DNA of 64,000 nucleotides from Pseudomonas sp. F(2018) (GCF_005508865.1 NZ_SCOM01000001.1:248001-312000), one strand, 5' to 3'. Shown: positions 37,602-50,090, counted from the first letter of the stretch. Program-made: numbers and translations. The notes: generated by a model from the letters alone, not told the origin.

Positions 37602-40520
37602 ATGCCGCTCGCACCGCTCAAGCCTTTGCGCCGCTGGATCTGGCGAGCGTTCCTGCAGAGTGCGCTGATTCCCCTGGTACTGGTGGAGTCGGTGCTGATC
37701 GCCGTCTATCTCTATACCAACGAATCCATCCGCGAGTCCCAGGTCGGTTACCTGCAGAGCAGCGCGCTGCAGGACCTGGACAGCGCCGTGCGCCGTGAAG
37801 GGCAGGTGATCGACAGCCGTCTGCGCGCCATCGAGGCCCAGGTCGGCATCTACCGTGACGCGGTGACCGAGGCCCTGAGCGATCACCGCTTCGCCCCGGA
37901 CGAACTGGAGCGCAAGCGTCACGCCAGCGCGCCGAGCGGCGTGTTCTACAGCAGCAGCGACGATGGCCGCGCCGCCTCCTTCTATTCCGCCGCTACGCCA
38001 CCGGCCAAGCAGGACCGCGACAAGGCGCTGCGCCTGTCGCGGGTGGACCCGCTGATGCGCTCGATCCGCCAGGCCGACCCGCTGGTGGCGGCGGTCTACT
38101 TCAACACCTGGGACAGCTACAACCGCATCTACCCGTACTTCGATGTGCTGCAGCAGTACCCGCATGACATGGTCATCCCGCAGTACAACTTCTATTACCT
38201 GGCCAACGCCGAGCACAACCCCAAGCGCAGTACCGTGTGGACCGAGGTCTATCTCGATCCGGCCGGCCAGGGCTGGATGATGTCGGCCATCGCCCCGGTC
38301 TATCGCGACAACTTCCTCGAGGGTGTCGCCGGCCTGGACGTGACGGTCGGGCAGATGCTCGCCGAGATCGGCAACCTGCAGGTGCCCTGGCAGGGTTACG
38401 CGCTGCTGGTGGGCAGCGACAACGCGATCATGGCCCTGCCCACGGCGGGAGAGAAGGACTTCGGCCTGCGCGAGCTGACCAGCTACTCCTACGCCGAGGC
38501 GGTCAGCCGCGAGGTACTGAAACCGGCCGACTTCAAGCTGGATCGCCAGCAGGGCCTGCGCCCGCTGCTGGAGGCCATGGCCACCCGGCACCACGGCGTG
38601 GTCGAGGTGCAGCTCGGCGGCCGCGGCCAGCTGATGGCCTGGAGCGAGATTCCGCAGACCGGCTGGCGTCTGCTGCTGGTGGTGGACGAGGCCAACATCT
38701 TCAGCGAGACCAACCGCCTGGCCGAGCAATACCAGATCATCGGCTACCTGCTGATCGCCGGCCTGGTGTTCTTCTATCTGCTGTTCGGTACCTGGATGTG
38801 GACGCGCTCGCGGCGCCTGAGCAACGAGCTGGCCGAGCCCATCGCCGGCATCGTCGGCATGATGCGCAGCCTGGCGGTGGGCGAGCGCAAACCGGCGGCA
38901 CCACCGACCTCGATCGCCGAGATGGCCGAGATGGCGGTGGAGGTGCAGCACGCCGGCCAGCAGCTGCAGGCCAGCGAGGAGAGCCGCCTGCGTGCCCAGC
39001 GCACCCTGGAGCTGGTGCTGGAGAGCACCACCGAGAGCCTCTGGGAAGTGGAGGCGGAGAGCCTCAGCATCCGCATCAGCGACCGCTTCGTGCGGCGCTT
39101 CGGGCTGCCCACCGACTGCATGCCGTTCGCCGAATTCAACCAGCGCGTGCACCCGGACGACCTGCCGCGAGTGCGCCACCTGCGCCTGAGCATGGCCGAC
39201 GACAGCGCCGAGGACTTCTTCGAGGCCGAGTATCGCTATGCCGATGGCCTGGGCCGCTATGTCTGGCTGCTCAGCCGCGGCAAGGTGATCGAGCGCGACG
39301 CCGAGGGCCGCGCGGTGCGTGCGGCGGGCACCCACGTCGACATCACCCGCCTCAAGCAGGTACAGGAAGAGCTGCGTCGCGCCAGCCACGAGGCTCAGGC
39401 CGCCAGTCAGGCCAAGAGCCGTTTCCTGTCCAGCATGAGCCACGAGCTGCGCACGCCGCTCAATGCCATCCACGGCTTCGCCCAGCTAATCGAGCTGGAG
39501 GCCCAGGACCATGCCGAGCGCCACCAGGAGGCGGAGTACGCCCGCGAGATCGTGCTGGCCAGCCGGCACCTGACCTCGCTGGTGGACGATATCCTCGACC
39601 TCTCCAGCATCGAGAGCCGTCAGCAGCAGCTGCAACTGCAGCCGGTGGATATCGGCCCGCTGCTGCGCAGCTGCGCCGAGCTGATCCAGCCCGAGGTGCA
39701 GCAGCGCCGCCTGCAGCTGCAGGTTTTGGCCGAGGCCCATCCGCCGCTGTTCGTCCTGGCCGATCCGCGCCGTCTGCGCCAGGTGCTGCTCAACCTGCTG
39801 TCCAACGCGATCAAGTACAACAGCCCCCAGGGCATGATCCGCATGGGCTACGAGGTGCGCGCCAGCGGTGTGCGCCTGTGGGTCGACGACAGTGGTCCGG
39901 GCCTCAGCACAGAACAACAGGCGCAGCTGTTCCAGCCGTTCCAGCGTCTCGGTCGGGAGAACTCCAATATCCCGGGCACCGGCATCGGCCTGGTGCTGTG
40001 CCGCGAACTGGCGGAGCTGATGGGCGGCGAGATGGGCTTCGCCAGCGACGTCGGCCTGGGTAGCCGTTTCTGGATCGAGCTGCCCAGCGCCGCGGAGCCG
40101 CCGCTCGGTGGCGCGGCGGAACAGCCGGCCGCGACGCGTGCGCGCCAGGTATTGGCCCAGGTGCTCTGCGTGGAGGATCATCCGGCCTGCCTGCGGGTGC
40201 TGCAGGAGGGGCTGCGCGAGATGGCGGTGGTGGGCGGCGTGGGCTCGGTGCGCCGTGCGCTGTTGCAACTCAGCGAGCAGACGCCGGCGCTGGTGCTGCT
40301 CGATCTCGACCTGCCCGATGGCAGCGGCCTGGAAGTGCTGGAATACATGCGCAATGAGCCGCGCCTGGCCGAGGTGCCGGTGCTGGTGGTCAGCGCTGCG
40401 GCCGACGAGGAGCTGTTGGCGGAAGCCCGCGCCAAGGGGGCGCAGGCCTGCCTGCTGAAGCCGGTGGACCTGCAGCAACTGCGCCAAATGGCGCTGTCGC
40501 TGCTCGGTCAGGAAGCCTGA
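37602..40520 (+). CDS. Hybrid sensor histidine kinase with Cache, PAS, kinase and receiver domains
   Basis: 972 residues. A first membrane helix (about residues 14-36) and a second (about 378-398, GYLLIAGLVFFYLLFGTWMW) flank a periplasmic double-Cache-like domain of about 340 residues. After a short linker come a PAS/PAC domain (about 470-585, ending RAAGTHVDITRLKQVQEEL) and the phospho-acceptor domain (FLSSMSHELRTPLNAI, H614). The ATPase domain follows (LLNLLSNAIKYN, DDSGPGLS, GTGIGLVLCRELAELMGGEM), and last a receiver domain with D901 (LLDLDLPDGSG) and KPVD. No response regulator gene is adjacent, so phosphotransfer partners lie elsewhere. Divergent from ssrA. Confidence 0.92.
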   Translation: MPLAPLKPLRRWIWRAFLQSALIPLVLVESVLIAVYLYTNESIRESQVGYLQSSALQDLDSAVRREGQVIDSRLRAIEAQVGIYRDAVTEALSDHRFAPDELERKRHASAPSGVFYSSSDDGRAASFYSAATPPAKQDRDKALRLSRVDPLMRSIRQADPLVAAVYFNTWDSYNRIYPYFDVLQQYPHDMVIPQYNFYYLANAEHNPKRSTVWTEVYLDPAGQGWMMSAIAPVYRDNFLEGVAGLDVTVGQMLAEIGNLQVPWQGYALLVGSDNAIMALPTAGEKDFGLRELTSYSYAEAVSREVLKPADFKLDRQQGLRPLLEAMATRHHGVVEVQLGGRGQLMAWSEIPQTGWRLLLVVDEANIFSETNRLAEQYQIIGYLLIAGLVFFYLLFGTWMWTRSRRLSNELAEPIAGIVGMMRSLAVGERKPAAPPTSIAEMAEMAVEVQHAGQQLQASEESRLRAQRTLELVLESTTESLWEVEAESLSIRISDRFVRRFGLPTDCMPFAEFNQRVHPDDLPRVRHLRLSMADDSAEDFFEAEYRYADGLGRYVWLLSRGKVIERDAEGRAVRAAGTHVDITRLKQVQEELRRASHEAQAASQAKSRFLSSMSHELRTPLNAIHGFAQLIELEAQDHAERHQEAEYAREIVLASRHLTSLVDDILDLSSIESRQQQLQLQPVDIGPLLRSCAELIQPEVQQRRLQLQVLAEAHPPLFVLADPRRLRQVLLNLLSNAIKYNSPQGMIRMGYEVRASGVRLWVDDSGPGLSTEQQAQLFQPFQRLGRENSNIPGTGIGLVLCRELAELMGGEMGFASDVGLGSRFWIELPSAAEPPLGGAAEQPAATRARQVLAQVLCVEDHPACLRVLQEGLREMAVVGGVGSVRRALLQLSEQTPALVLLDLDLPDGSGLEVLEYMRNEPRLAEVPVLVVSAAADEELLAEARAKGAQACLLKPVDLQQLRQMALSLLGQEA

Positions 40521-40766
40521 CTACTCGCTGGCCTGCAGCAGGTTCAACGCTTCCTCCAGCACCTTCACCGACTCACCGTGATTGCCGGACTTGTGCAGCT
40601 GCTCGCCTTCGGCGCGCAGGCGCTGCACTTCGGCCAATACTTCGGCATCGGCGGGCGGGTCGGTCTTGAGCATTTCGTCGATCTTGGCCATGTCCTGGGG
40701 ACAGTGCATGGCCCATAGCGAGGTGCTGAACAGCAGGGTGGAGCAGAGCAGGAAGAGCCGGCGCAT
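40521..40766 (-). CDS. Small secreted protein, paralogue of the next gene
   Basis: 81 residues with a signal peptide (MRRLFLLCSTLLFSTSLWA, cleavage near 19). The mature part is helical and charged: one cysteine near the start (HCPQDMAKIDEML), then VQRLRAEGEQLHKSGNHGESVKVLEEALNLLQ. It aligns without gaps to the neighbouring secreted protein (40844-41116), sharing C, KID, V..LR, G and LL positions, about a quarter identical. Start ATG 40766 with a GGAG site upstream. It is convergent with the sensor kinase (stop codons adjacent). Function unknown; periplasmic. Confidence 0.7.
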   Translation of the reverse strand: MRRLFLLCSTLLFSTSLWAMHCPQDMAKIDEMLKTDPPADAEVLAEVQRLRAEGEQLHKSGNHGESVKVLEEALNLLQASE

Positions 40767-40843
40767 GGTGAGTCCTCCATGGATGGGGTGAACTCAGTAT
40801 AGAGACGGACGCCAGGTCCGCTGTGCCGCCGGCTCTCCAGCCG

Positions 40844-41116
40844 TCACTCGGCGGGGCCGTCGCCCTTGCCGGTTTTCTCCAGCAGGGTCACGGCCTGGTT
40901 GGCGTGACCGGCGCAGCCTTCGTTGTCGCCGGCCTGCTGGGCTTGCACGGCCTGCTTGCGCAGATCCTCGACCTGCTGCTTGGCTGCTGCGCCGAGAGCG
41001 GTCTGGCTGGCCAGTTGGTCATCGATCTTCTGCAGGTTGGTGGCGCACAGATCGTCGTTGGCGAACGCCGGCGAGGCGGCGAGGGCACAGGCAAAAATCA
41101 GGGCAGTACGCTTCAT
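40844..41116 (-). CDS. Small secreted protein, paralogue of the previous gene
   Basis: 90 residues. Signal peptide MKRTALIFACALAASPAFA, then NDDLCATNLQKIDDQLASQ...VEDLRKQAVQAQQAGDNEGCAGHANQAVTLLEKTGKG. Two cysteines (mature positions about 5 and 45) could form a disulfide across a helical hairpin; its paralogue has only the first. GAGAGACC before ATG 41116 is a usable ribosome-binding site. Located between the lactate genes and its paralogue on the same strand. Function unknown. Confidence 0.75.
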   Translation of the reverse strand: MKRTALIFACALAASPAFANDDLCATNLQKIDDQLASQTALGAAAKQQVEDLRKQAVQAQQAGDNEGCAGHANQAVTLLEKTGKGDGPAE

Positions 41117-41181
41117 CGAGGTCTCTCCTCTTCAGTCGTCGAAGCGAGCCCGGCAAACGGGCCCGTGTGCAGTCGACTGGG

Positions 41182-44001
<2,820 letters not shown>

Positions 44002-44028
44002 GCGAGCTCCATGTATCCGGTGGTATCA

Positions 44029-44051
44029 CCCCTCTCCCTCTGGGAGAGGGG
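44029..44051. repeat. CCCTCTCCC/GGGAGAGGG palindrome
   Basis: Palindrome CCCCTCTCCC-TCT-GGGAGAGGGG type hairpin between lldD and lldE. It repeats the inner palindrome found at 28839-28859. It could alter the lldD/lldE expression ratio by stalling decay or transcription. Confidence 0.6.
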
Positions 44052-44060
44052 ACTAGAACA

Positions 44061-45206
44061 TCAGACGCCCAGTTCACGCACCAGCGAGTCGCGGCTGATA
44101 TCGGCGATCGACTTGGCGCCGGTCAGAACCATGGCCACGCGCATCTCCTTCTCGAACAGGTCGAGCAGGTTGCTCACCCCGGCACCGCCGGCTGCGGCCA
44201 GGGCGTAGACGAAGGCACGGCCGAGCATCACGCCGTCGGCGCCGAGGGCGAGCATGCGCACCACATCGAGACCGGTGCGGATGCCGGAGTCGGCGAGGAT
44301 CTTCAGCTCGCCCTTCACCGCGTCGGCTATGGCCGGCAGGGCGCGGGCGCTGGACAGCACGCCGTCGAGTTGGCGGCCGCCGTGGTTGGACACGACGATG
44401 CCGTCGGCGCCGAATTTCACTGCGTCCTTGGCATCTTCGGGGTCGAGGATGCCCTTGATCACCATCGGGCCGTCCCAGAATTCACGAATCCATTCCAGGT
44501 CCTTCCAGGAGATCGACGGGTCGAAATTGGCCCCCAGCCAGCCGATATAGTCGGCCAGGCCGGTGGGGTTGCCACGGTAGGTGGAGATATTGCCGAGGTC
44601 GTGCGGCTTGCCCAGCACGCCGACGTCCCAGGCCCAGGTCGGGTGGGTGACGGCCTGCAGCATGCGTCGCAGCGGCGCGTTGGGGCCGCTCATGCCGGAA
44701 TGGGCGTCGCGGTAGCGCGCGCCGGGGGTGGGCATGTCGACGGTGAACACCAGGGTGGTGACGCCAGCGGCCTTGGCCCGCTCCAGGGCGTTGCGCATGA
44801 AGCCACGGTCCTTCAGTACGTAGAGCTGGAACCACATCGGCCGGTCGATGCTTGGGGCCACTTCCTCGATCGGGCAGACCGAGACGGTGGACAGGGTGAA
44901 GGGAATGCCCTTGGCCGCCGCTGCCTTGGCCGCCTGCACCTCACCACGGCGGGCGTACATGCCGGTCAGGCCGACCGGGGCCAGGGCCACCGGCATGGCC
45001 AGCTTCTCGCCGAACAGCTCGGTGGACAGGTCCAGCTCGGACATGTTCTTCAGCACGCGCTGACGCAGGGCGATGCCGGCCAGGTCCTCGACGTTGCGCC
45101 GCATCGTGTACTCGGCGTAGGCGCCGCCGTCGATGTAGTGGAACAGGAACGGCGGCAGCCGGCGTTGGGCGGCGGCGCGGTAGTCGGTGGAGGCGGAGAT
45201 GATCAT
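44061..45206 (-). CDS. lldD: L-lactate dehydrogenase (FMN, quinone-linked)
   Basis: 381 residues from ATG 45206 ([22 protein letters not shown]), the standard LldD start and length; an in-frame ATG at 45221 is unlikely. Family blocks of the FMN-dependent alpha-hydroxy-acid dehydrogenases are present: [19 protein letters not shown], the active-site strand [13 protein letters not shown] with its histidine (near residue 275) and arginine, and [30 protein letters not shown] for the FMN phosphate. It oxidises L-lactate to pyruvate at the inner membrane. Middle gene of lldPDE; a 155-base gap with a palindromic element separates it from lldP. Confidence 0.96.
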   Translation of the reverse strand: MIISASTDYRAAAQRRLPPFLFHYIDGGAYAEYTMRRNVEDLAGIALRQRVLKNMSELDLSTELFGEKLAMPVALAPVGLTGMYARRGEVQAAKAAAAKGIPFTLSTVSVCPIEEVAPSIDRPMWFQLYVLKDRGFMRNALERAKAAGVTTLVFTVDMPTPGARYRDAHSGMSGPNAPLRRMLQAVTHPTWAWDVGVLGKPHDLGNISTYRGNPTGLADYIGWLGANFDPSISWKDLEWIREFWDGPMVIKGILDPEDAKDAVKFGADGIVVSNHGGRQLDGVLSSARALPAIADAVKGELKILADSGIRTGLDVVRMLALGADGVMLGRAFVYALAAAGGAGVSNLLDLFEKEMRVAMVLTGAKSIADISRDSLVRELGV

Positions 45207-45244
45207 TGGCTTCTCATCCATTGGAAAATGGGAACAACGATGTT

Positions 45245-45372
45245 GCGGACGGATCTCGCGAGCTAGAGCGAGACAAGGCAGACATGGCCGAGGTCGCGGA
45301 GTTTACGAGCTGTAAATGAGCAGCCCGAGGCCATGTCTAACGCTGTATCGCCGACGCGCAGCAGATCCGAAT
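45245..45372. repeat. Large imperfect palindrome between lldP and lldD (MITE-like)
   Basis: Nested inverted arms: CGGATCT (45250-45256) with AGATCCG (45363-45369), AGACATGGCC (45280-45289) with GGCCATGTCT (45329-45338), and GTTTAC (45301-45306) with GTAAAT (45312-45317) around GAGCT. The whole folds on itself over about 120 bases. It fills nearly the entire gap inside the lld operon. The form suggests a non-coding repeat family; copies elsewhere were not seen in this window. Confidence 0.65.
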
Positions 45373-45376
45373 GTCC

Positions 45377-47062
45377 TCAGTGCACGAGCATGCCGGTCAG
45401 CCAATAGGCCTGGACCAGGGTGATCAGGCCGACGAAGGTGGCGAAGATCAGGCTGTGCTTGAGGGTGAAGCGGAACAGGTCGGACTCCTTGCCGACCATG
45501 CCGGTGGCGGCGCAGGCCACGGCGATGGATTGCGGCGAGATCATCTTGCCGGTCACGCCGCCGCTGGTGTTTGCGGCCACCAGCAGGGTGTCGTTGACCC
45601 CGATCTGGTGCGCGGTGGTGGCCTGCAGCGAGCCGAACAGGGCGTTGGACGAGGTGTCCGAGCCGGTCAGGAACACGCCCAGCCAGCCGAGGAACGGCGA
45701 GAAGAACGGGAACAGCGAGCCGGTGCCAGCCAGGACCAGGGCCATGGTGGTGGACATGCCGGAGAAGTTGGTGACGAAGGCGAAGGCCAGCACCATGCCG
45801 ATGGACAGGATCGGCCACTTCAGCTCGATGAAGGTTTCCTTGAAAGTGGTCAGACCAGTTTTGAAGTCGATCTTCAGGATCAGCATGGAGATCAGTGCCG
45901 AGAAGAAGATCGCGGTGCCGGTGGCGGAGATCGGGTCCAGCTTGAACACGGCCGGGATCGGCGTAGGGTTGGCGACGATCGGCGCGACCTTCAGTACCAG
46001 CTGGTCCAGGTGCGGGATGGCGAAGAGGAAGACCAGGCTCTCCAGCGCGCCGCCCGGGGCGAACATGGCCTTGAACGGCTTGAGGGTCCAGATGGTGACC
46101 AGCACGGTCAGCACCAGGAACGGCGACCAGGCCTTGAGGATCTCGCCGAAGCTGTAGGGTGACGGGGTGGCGCCGCTCTGGCCGCCGAAGCCGCCGAGGG
46201 TCGCGGCACCGCCGGAGATGCCGACCACTTCGCTGTCTTCAGCGCGGCGCGGGCTCCAGACCTTGAGGAACAGGGTCAGGCTGACCAGGCTGACCAGGGC
46301 CGAGGTGATGTCCGGCAGTTCCGGGCCGATGAAGTTGGAAGTGAAGTACTGGGTGACGGCGAAGCTGCCACCGGCGACCAGCGCGGCCGGCCAGGTTTCC
46401 TTGATGCCTTTCCAGCCATCCATCATCGCTACCAGCCAGAACGGCACGATGATCGACAGCAGCGGCAGCTGGCGGCCGGTCATGGCGCCGATCTTGAACG
46501 GGTCGATGCCGGTGACCTGGCCGGCCACGGTGATCGGGATGCCCAAGGCGCCAAAGGCCACCGGCGCGGTGTTGGCGATCAGGCACAGGCCGGCGGCGTA
46601 CAGCGGGTTGAAGCCGAGGCCGACGAGCAGGGCGGCGGTGATCGCCACCGGCGCGCCGAAGCCGGCCGCGCCTTCGAGGAAGGCGCCGAAGGAGAAGCCG
46701 ATCAGCAGCACCTGCAGGCGCTGGTCATCGGTGATCGACAACACCGAGCTGCGGATCACCTCGAACTGGCCGCTCTTCACCTCGAGTTTGTAGAGGAACA
46801 CCGCGGCGACGATGATCCAGGCGATCGGCCACAGGCCGTAGGCGAAGCCGTAGCCGGCGGCGGCGAAGGCTTTCTCGGCAGGCATGCCGAAGGCGAAGAT
46901 CGCCACCAGCAGCGACAGCGCCAGGGTGATGGTGCCGGCGATGTGGCCCTTGAGGCGGAACACGGCCAGGGCGAGGAAGAAGAAGATGATCGGAATCAGT
47001 GCGGCGAGCGCCGACAGGCCGAGGCTGCCGAGCGGGGTATAGAGCTGTTGCCAGGTTTGCAT
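45377..47062 (-). CDS. lldP: Lactate permease LldP
   Basis: 561 residues with about 12-14 hydrophobic segments across the whole length. The N-terminus [29 protein letters not shown] and blocks [24 protein letters not shown] and [15 protein letters not shown]-like ([17 protein letters not shown]) are diagnostic for the LctP family of lactate/glycolate-proton symporters. It is the first gene of lldPDE and diverges from lldR across 311 bases that hold an LldR operator. Confidence 0.96.
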   Translation of the reverse strand: MQTWQQLYTPLGSLGLSALAALIPIIFFFLALAVFRLKGHIAGTITLALSLLVAIFAFGMPAEKAFAAAGYGFAYGLWPIAWIIVAAVFLYKLEVKSGQFEVIRSSVLSITDDQRLQVLLIGFSFGAFLEGAAGFGAPVAITAALLVGLGFNPLYAAGLCLIANTAPVAFGALGIPITVAGQVTGIDPFKIGAMTGRQLPLLSIIVPFWLVAMMDGWKGIKETWPAALVAGGSFAVTQYFTSNFIGPELPDITSALVSLVSLTLFLKVWSPRRAEDSEVVGISGGAATLGGFGGQSGATPSPYSFGEILKAWSPFLVLTVLVTIWTLKPFKAMFAPGGALESLVFLFAIPHLDQLVLKVAPIVANPTPIPAVFKLDPISATGTAIFFSALISMLILKIDFKTGLTTFKETFIELKWPILSIGMVLAFAFVTNFSGMSTTMALVLAGTGSLFPFFSPFLGWLGVFLTGSDTSSNALFGSLQATTAHQIGVNDTLLVAANTSGGVTGKMISPQSIAVACAATGMVGKESDLFRFTLKHSLIFATFVGLITLVQAYWLTGMLVH

Positions 47063-47373
47063 TGCGGGTGGCTCCCTAATTGTTTTTGGAGGTGCCTCGC
47101 GCTCGGTGATCGACAGGCTTCTGGCCTGGCGGCGGCAGATCGAGCGACGCGATGACTCGGGATGATTGGTAATACCAATTTACAAAGCCAGGCGCTCAGG
47201 GTAAAAGCCTGGCTCTTGGTGTGTCAATTTGTCCGGATGCGACTTTGGTCGAACCGGTTCACCTTATGCCGCTGCTTGCTGCGGTTAGCAGGGCTGGTTA
47301 GGCTGCCCGGCACAAGTCGCGAATGGCGGGCCAGACGGCTGCCGGGCGGCAGGGAATGAGGGTGGGAAGTGGT
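47063..47373. promoter_or_regulatory. Divergent lldP/lldR control region
   Basis: 311 bases without a gene. It contains the LldR operator (47165-47179). In P. aeruginosa the lldPDE transcript starts 138 bases before lldP and LldR binds near that point, so the geometry agrees. The stretch 47220-47370 before lldR shows no other clear site. Confidence 0.7.
47165..47179. promoter_or_regulatory. LldR operator
   Basis: Perfect palindrome ATTGGTAATACCAAT. Its core TGGTAATACCA (47167-47177) agrees with the TGGTCTTACCA motif described for LldR of P. aeruginosa and with GntR/FadR-type TGGT-N3-ACCA sites. It lies about 100-115 bases before the lldP start codon. Confidence 0.88.
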
Positions 47374-48141
47374 ATGACATTCGGTCAGGTGCGGCAGCGC
47401 CGCCTGTCGGACGACATCGTCAGTCAGCTCGAGTCGATGATTCTCGAGGGCACGCTGAAGGCTGGAGAGCGGCTGCCGGCGGAGCGTGCGCTGGCGGAGC
47501 AATTCGGCGTATCGCGGCCGTCGCTGCGCGAGGCGATCCAGAAGCTGGTGGCCAAGGGCCTGCTGGTCAGTCGCCAGGGCGGCGGCAATTACGTGGCGGC
47601 GGAGCTGGGTTCGACCTTTAGCGACCCGCTGCTGCACCTGCTGGAGAGCAACCCCGATGCCCAGCGCGACCTGCTGGAGTTCCGCCACACACTGGAGGGC
47701 TCCTGCGCCTTCTACGCGGCGCAGCGCGCCACGCCGCTCGACCATGAGCGCCTGCGTGCCGCCTTCGACGAGCTGCAGCGCTGCTATGCGCCGGACAGCA
47801 AGGCCAGCCGGGCGGAGGAGGGCGCGGCGGACGCACGTTTCCATCTGGCCATCGCCGAGGCGAGCCACAACGCGGTGCTGCTACACACCATCCGTGGCCT
47901 GTTCGACCTGCTCCGGCACAACGTGGTGACCAATATCGGCGGCATGTACCTGCAGCGCAGCGAGACCCGTGACCAGTTGCGCGCGCAGCACCAGGCGCTG
48001 TTCGAGGCGATCATCGAGCGGCGCGCCGAGGCGGCGCGGCAACTGTCGGATCTGCATATCCAGTATGTGCAGGAAGTGCTGACCGAGGCCCAGCAGGAGG
48101 CTCGGCGGCTGGAGCGGGCGCAGCGGCGCCAGGGGCTGTAA
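47374..48141 (+). CDS. lldR: FadR-type lactate-responsive repressor LldR
   Basis: 255 residues from ATG 47374, chosen for the GGGAAG site upstream and agreement with known LldR length; in-frame starts at 47323 and 47356 are possible. The GntR winged helix is RLSDDIVSQLESMILEGTLKAGERLPAERALAEQFGVSRPSLREAIQKLVAKGLLVSRQGGGNYV. The C-terminal FCD helical domain binds lactate. It represses lldPDE and is released by D- or L-lactate. It converges with smpB and a shared terminator hairpin lies between. Confidence 0.93.
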   Translation: MTFGQVRQRRLSDDIVSQLESMILEGTLKAGERLPAERALAEQFGVSRPSLREAIQKLVAKGLLVSRQGGGNYVAAELGSTFSDPLLHLLESNPDAQRDLLEFRHTLEGSCAFYAAQRATPLDHERLRAAFDELQRCYAPDSKASRAEEGAADARFHLAIAEASHNAVLLHTIRGLFDLLRHNVVTNIGGMYLQRSETRDQLRAQHQALFEAIIERRAEAARQLSDLHIQYVQEVLTEAQQEARRLERAQRRQGL

Positions 48142-48145
48142 AAGA

Positions 48146-48168
48146 AAAGGGCGGATGATCCGCCCTTT
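48146..48168. terminator. Bidirectional terminator between lldR and smpB
   Basis: Palindrome AAAGGGCGGAT-G-ATCCGCCCTTT with A/T runs on both sides; it can serve both convergent genes. Confidence 0.75.
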
Positions 48169-48171
48169 GTC

Positions 48172-48654
48172 TTATTCGTCCTTGCCCTTGCTGCGCATGG
48201 CGCGCTGGACTTCGCGATCGGCGTCGCGTTCTTTCTCGGTGTGGCGCTTGTCGAAGTCCTTCTTGCCCTTGGCCAGTGCGATCTCGCACTTGATCAGGTG
48301 GGCCTTCCAGTAGATCGACAGGGCTACGCAGGTGTAGCCCTTCTGCTGTACCGAGCCGAACAGCTTGTCCAGCTCGCGCTTGTTCAGCAGCAGCTTGCGG
48401 GTGCGGATCGGGTCGGCGATGACGTGGGTGCTGGCGGTCTTCAGCGGGGTGATGTGGCAACCCATCAGCCAGGCTTCGTCATCCTTGAGCAGGATGTAGC
48501 TGTCTACCAGTTGCGCCTTGCCGGCGCGCAGGCTCTTCACTTCCCAGCCGGACAGGACCAGGCCGGCCTCGAACTTGTGTTCGATGAAGTAGTCGTGCAG
48601 CGCCTTTTTGTTCAGCGCGATGGTCCCGGTGGGGTGTTTCTTCTGCTTGGCCAT
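48172..48654 (-). CDS. smpB: SsrA-binding protein SmpB
   Basis: 160 residues from ATG 48654 ([34 protein letters not shown]), the standard start and length. The beta-barrel core ([35 protein letters not shown]) and the basic C-terminal tail ([30 protein letters not shown]) that enters the mRNA channel are intact. It partners the tmRNA encoded at 37099-37456. Divergent from ratA. Confidence 0.97.
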   Translation of the reverse strand: MAKQKKHPTGTIALNKKALHDYFIEHKFEAGLVLSGWEVKSLRAGKAQLVDSYILLKDDEAWLMGCHITPLKTASTHVIADPIRTRKLLLNKRELDKLFGSVQQKGYTCVALSIYWKAHLIKCEIALAKGKKDFDKRHTEKERDADREVQRAMRSKGKDE

Positions 48655-48783
48655 AGGGCGCGCATTATAGGGAGTCGATGCGCCCGTGGCGACAGGTGCG
48701 CTTGAGAGGGGTGGTCTAATTCCGCACAATGCGCGCTCCGTGGCGCTGGCAGGCCGGCGCGGCAGTTCAGGAACAAAAGGCTG

Positions 48784-49218
48784 ATGAGTACCCGTATCCA
48801 ACGCTCGGCCCTGTTGCCCTATCCGGCGCAGGCCCTCTATGACCTGGTCAACGATGTGGCCAGCTATCCGCAATTCCTGCCCTGGTGCGCGGCCTCAGAG
48901 GTGCTGGAAGCCAGCGAGAGCGAGATGCGCGCGACCCTCACGGTGGCCAAGGGGGGTATCAGCCAGCAGTTCACCACGCGCAACCGCCTGGTGCCGGGCA
49001 AGTCCATGGATATGCAGCTGGTGAACGGCCCGTTCTCCAAGTTGCATGGTGTGTGGGAGTTCAAGGCGCTCGGCGACAAGGCCTGCAAGATCAGCCTGGA
49101 CATGACCTTCGATTACGCCGGTCCGCTGGTCAAGGCGACGCTCGGTCCGCTGTTCACCCAGGCGGCCAACACCATGGTCGATGCCTTCTGCCAGCGGGCC
49201 AAGCAGCTCTATGGCTGA
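48784..49218 (+). CDS. ratA: RatA/COQ10-family START-domain protein
   Basis: 144 residues. N-terminus [29 protein letters not shown] is the family signature. Called toxin RatA in E. coli (blocks 70S assembly), while the fold is a lipid-binding START domain also seen in COQ10, a ubiquinone chaperone; the latter role is likely the ancient one. It overlaps the next gene, rnfH, by eight bases (ATGGCTGA), so the two are translationally coupled, as in most gammaproteobacteria. Confidence 0.93.
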   Translation: MSTRIQRSALLPYPAQALYDLVNDVASYPQFLPWCAASEVLEASESEMRATLTVAKGGISQQFTTRNRLVPGKSMDMQLVNGPFSKLHGVWEFKALGDKACKISLDMTFDYAGPLVKATLGPLFTQAANTMVDAFCQRAKQLYG

Positions 49219-49516
49219 GATCGACATCGAGGTGGTCTACGCCCTCGCAGGCGAGCAGCGTCTGCTGCGCCTGAGCGTGCCGGCCGGCACCACGGTGCGC
49301 GAGGCGGCGCTGCGCTCGGCGATGGACGAGCACTTTCCCGGGCTCGATCTGAGCGCCGCGGCGCTGGGCATTTTCGGCAAGCTGGTGGCCAAGCCGGAGG
49401 AGCGGGTGCTGGAGGCTGGCGAGCGGGTCGAAATCTACCGGCCGCTGCTGGCCGATCCCAAGGAAGTGCGCAAGGCGCGTGCGGCACGAGCCAAGGCGGC
49501 GCAGCAAGGCGATTGA
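49211..49516 (+). CDS. rnfH: RnfH-family ubiquitin-like protein (RatB)
   Basis: 101 residues from ATG 49211 ([21 protein letters not shown]), inside the end of ratA. The beta-grasp fold is supported by VPAGTTVREAALRSA and RVEIYRPLLADPKEVRKARAARAK, the standard UPF0125 ending. Function is poorly known; the conserved pairing with ratA suggests a shared task. A terminator follows. Confidence 0.92.
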   Translation: MAEIDIEVVYALAGEQRLLRLSVPAGTTVREAALRSAMDEHFPGLDLSAAALGIFGKLVAKPEERVLEAGERVEIYRPLLADPKEVRKARAARAKAAQQGD

Positions 49517-49535
49517 GTGATTTTCAGCGGCCATG

Positions 49536-49563
49536 AAAAAGCCCGGCATTGGCCGGGCTTTTT
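49536..49563. terminator. Bidirectional terminator between rnfH and bamE
   Basis: Arms AAAAAGCCCGGC (49536-49547) and GCCGGGCTTTTT (49552-49563) around a four-base loop. Confidence 0.92.
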
Positions 49564-49574
49564 GTTGTAGCGGA

Positions 49575-50090
49575 TTACTGCGGCTGGGCGTCCAGCGGCT
49601 CCGGGATCGGCACGGGTACCGGCTCGGCGGCATCCACTTCGTCCTGGATCTGCTCCAGCAGAGAGCCCGGCTTGGCCGGCTCTTCGGTCTGCTGTTGAGG
49701 CTGCTGGTTGACGCTGGTATCGCTGCCTTCGCCGAGGATTTCCTGGTCGCGGCTGACGCCCGGCATGAAGTCGCCGGCCAGACCGATCAGTTGATCGCTG
49801 CCGTCGAACATCAGGCTGATGCGTTCCTGGTAACGCTGACGACCACCCGGTTGAATGCTGTACAGATAGTCCCAGCGCTTGGCGTGGAAGGTATCGGTGA
49901 TCAGCGGGTTGCCCATGATAAACCGCACTTGGCGTTGGGTCATTCCGGGCTTCAACTGGTCTATCATGTCCTGTGTAACGACATTGCCCTGCTGGATGTC
50001 GATTTTGTAGACCCCGGGAAACGAACAGCCGGCGAGTGCGAACAGACCCACGAGGGTGAGGCTGGGCAGCAAGAGCTTGGTGTTTTGCAT
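49575..50090 (-). CDS. bamE: Outer-membrane assembly lipoprotein BamE (OmlA)
   Basis: 171 residues from ATG 50090; the frame extends to 50123 but the lipoprotein signal starts here. Signal [22 protein letters not shown] has a clean lipobox (LAGC, cysteine 22). The SmpA/OmlA fold follows: [36 protein letters not shown] and [19 protein letters not shown] Gln/Glu/Pro-rich tail of about 60 residues is typical of Pseudomonas OmlA. It is part of the BAM complex and diverges from fur, a conserved arrangement. Confidence 0.94.
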   Translation of the reverse strand: MQNTKLLLPSLTLVGLFALAGCSFPGVYKIDIQQGNVVTQDMIDQLKPGMTQRQVRFIMGNPLITDTFHAKRWDYLYSIQPGGRQRYQERISLMFDGSDQLIGLAGDFMPGVSRDQEILGEGSDTSVNQQPQQQTEEPAKPGSLLEQIQDEVDAAEPVPVPIPEPLDAQPQ

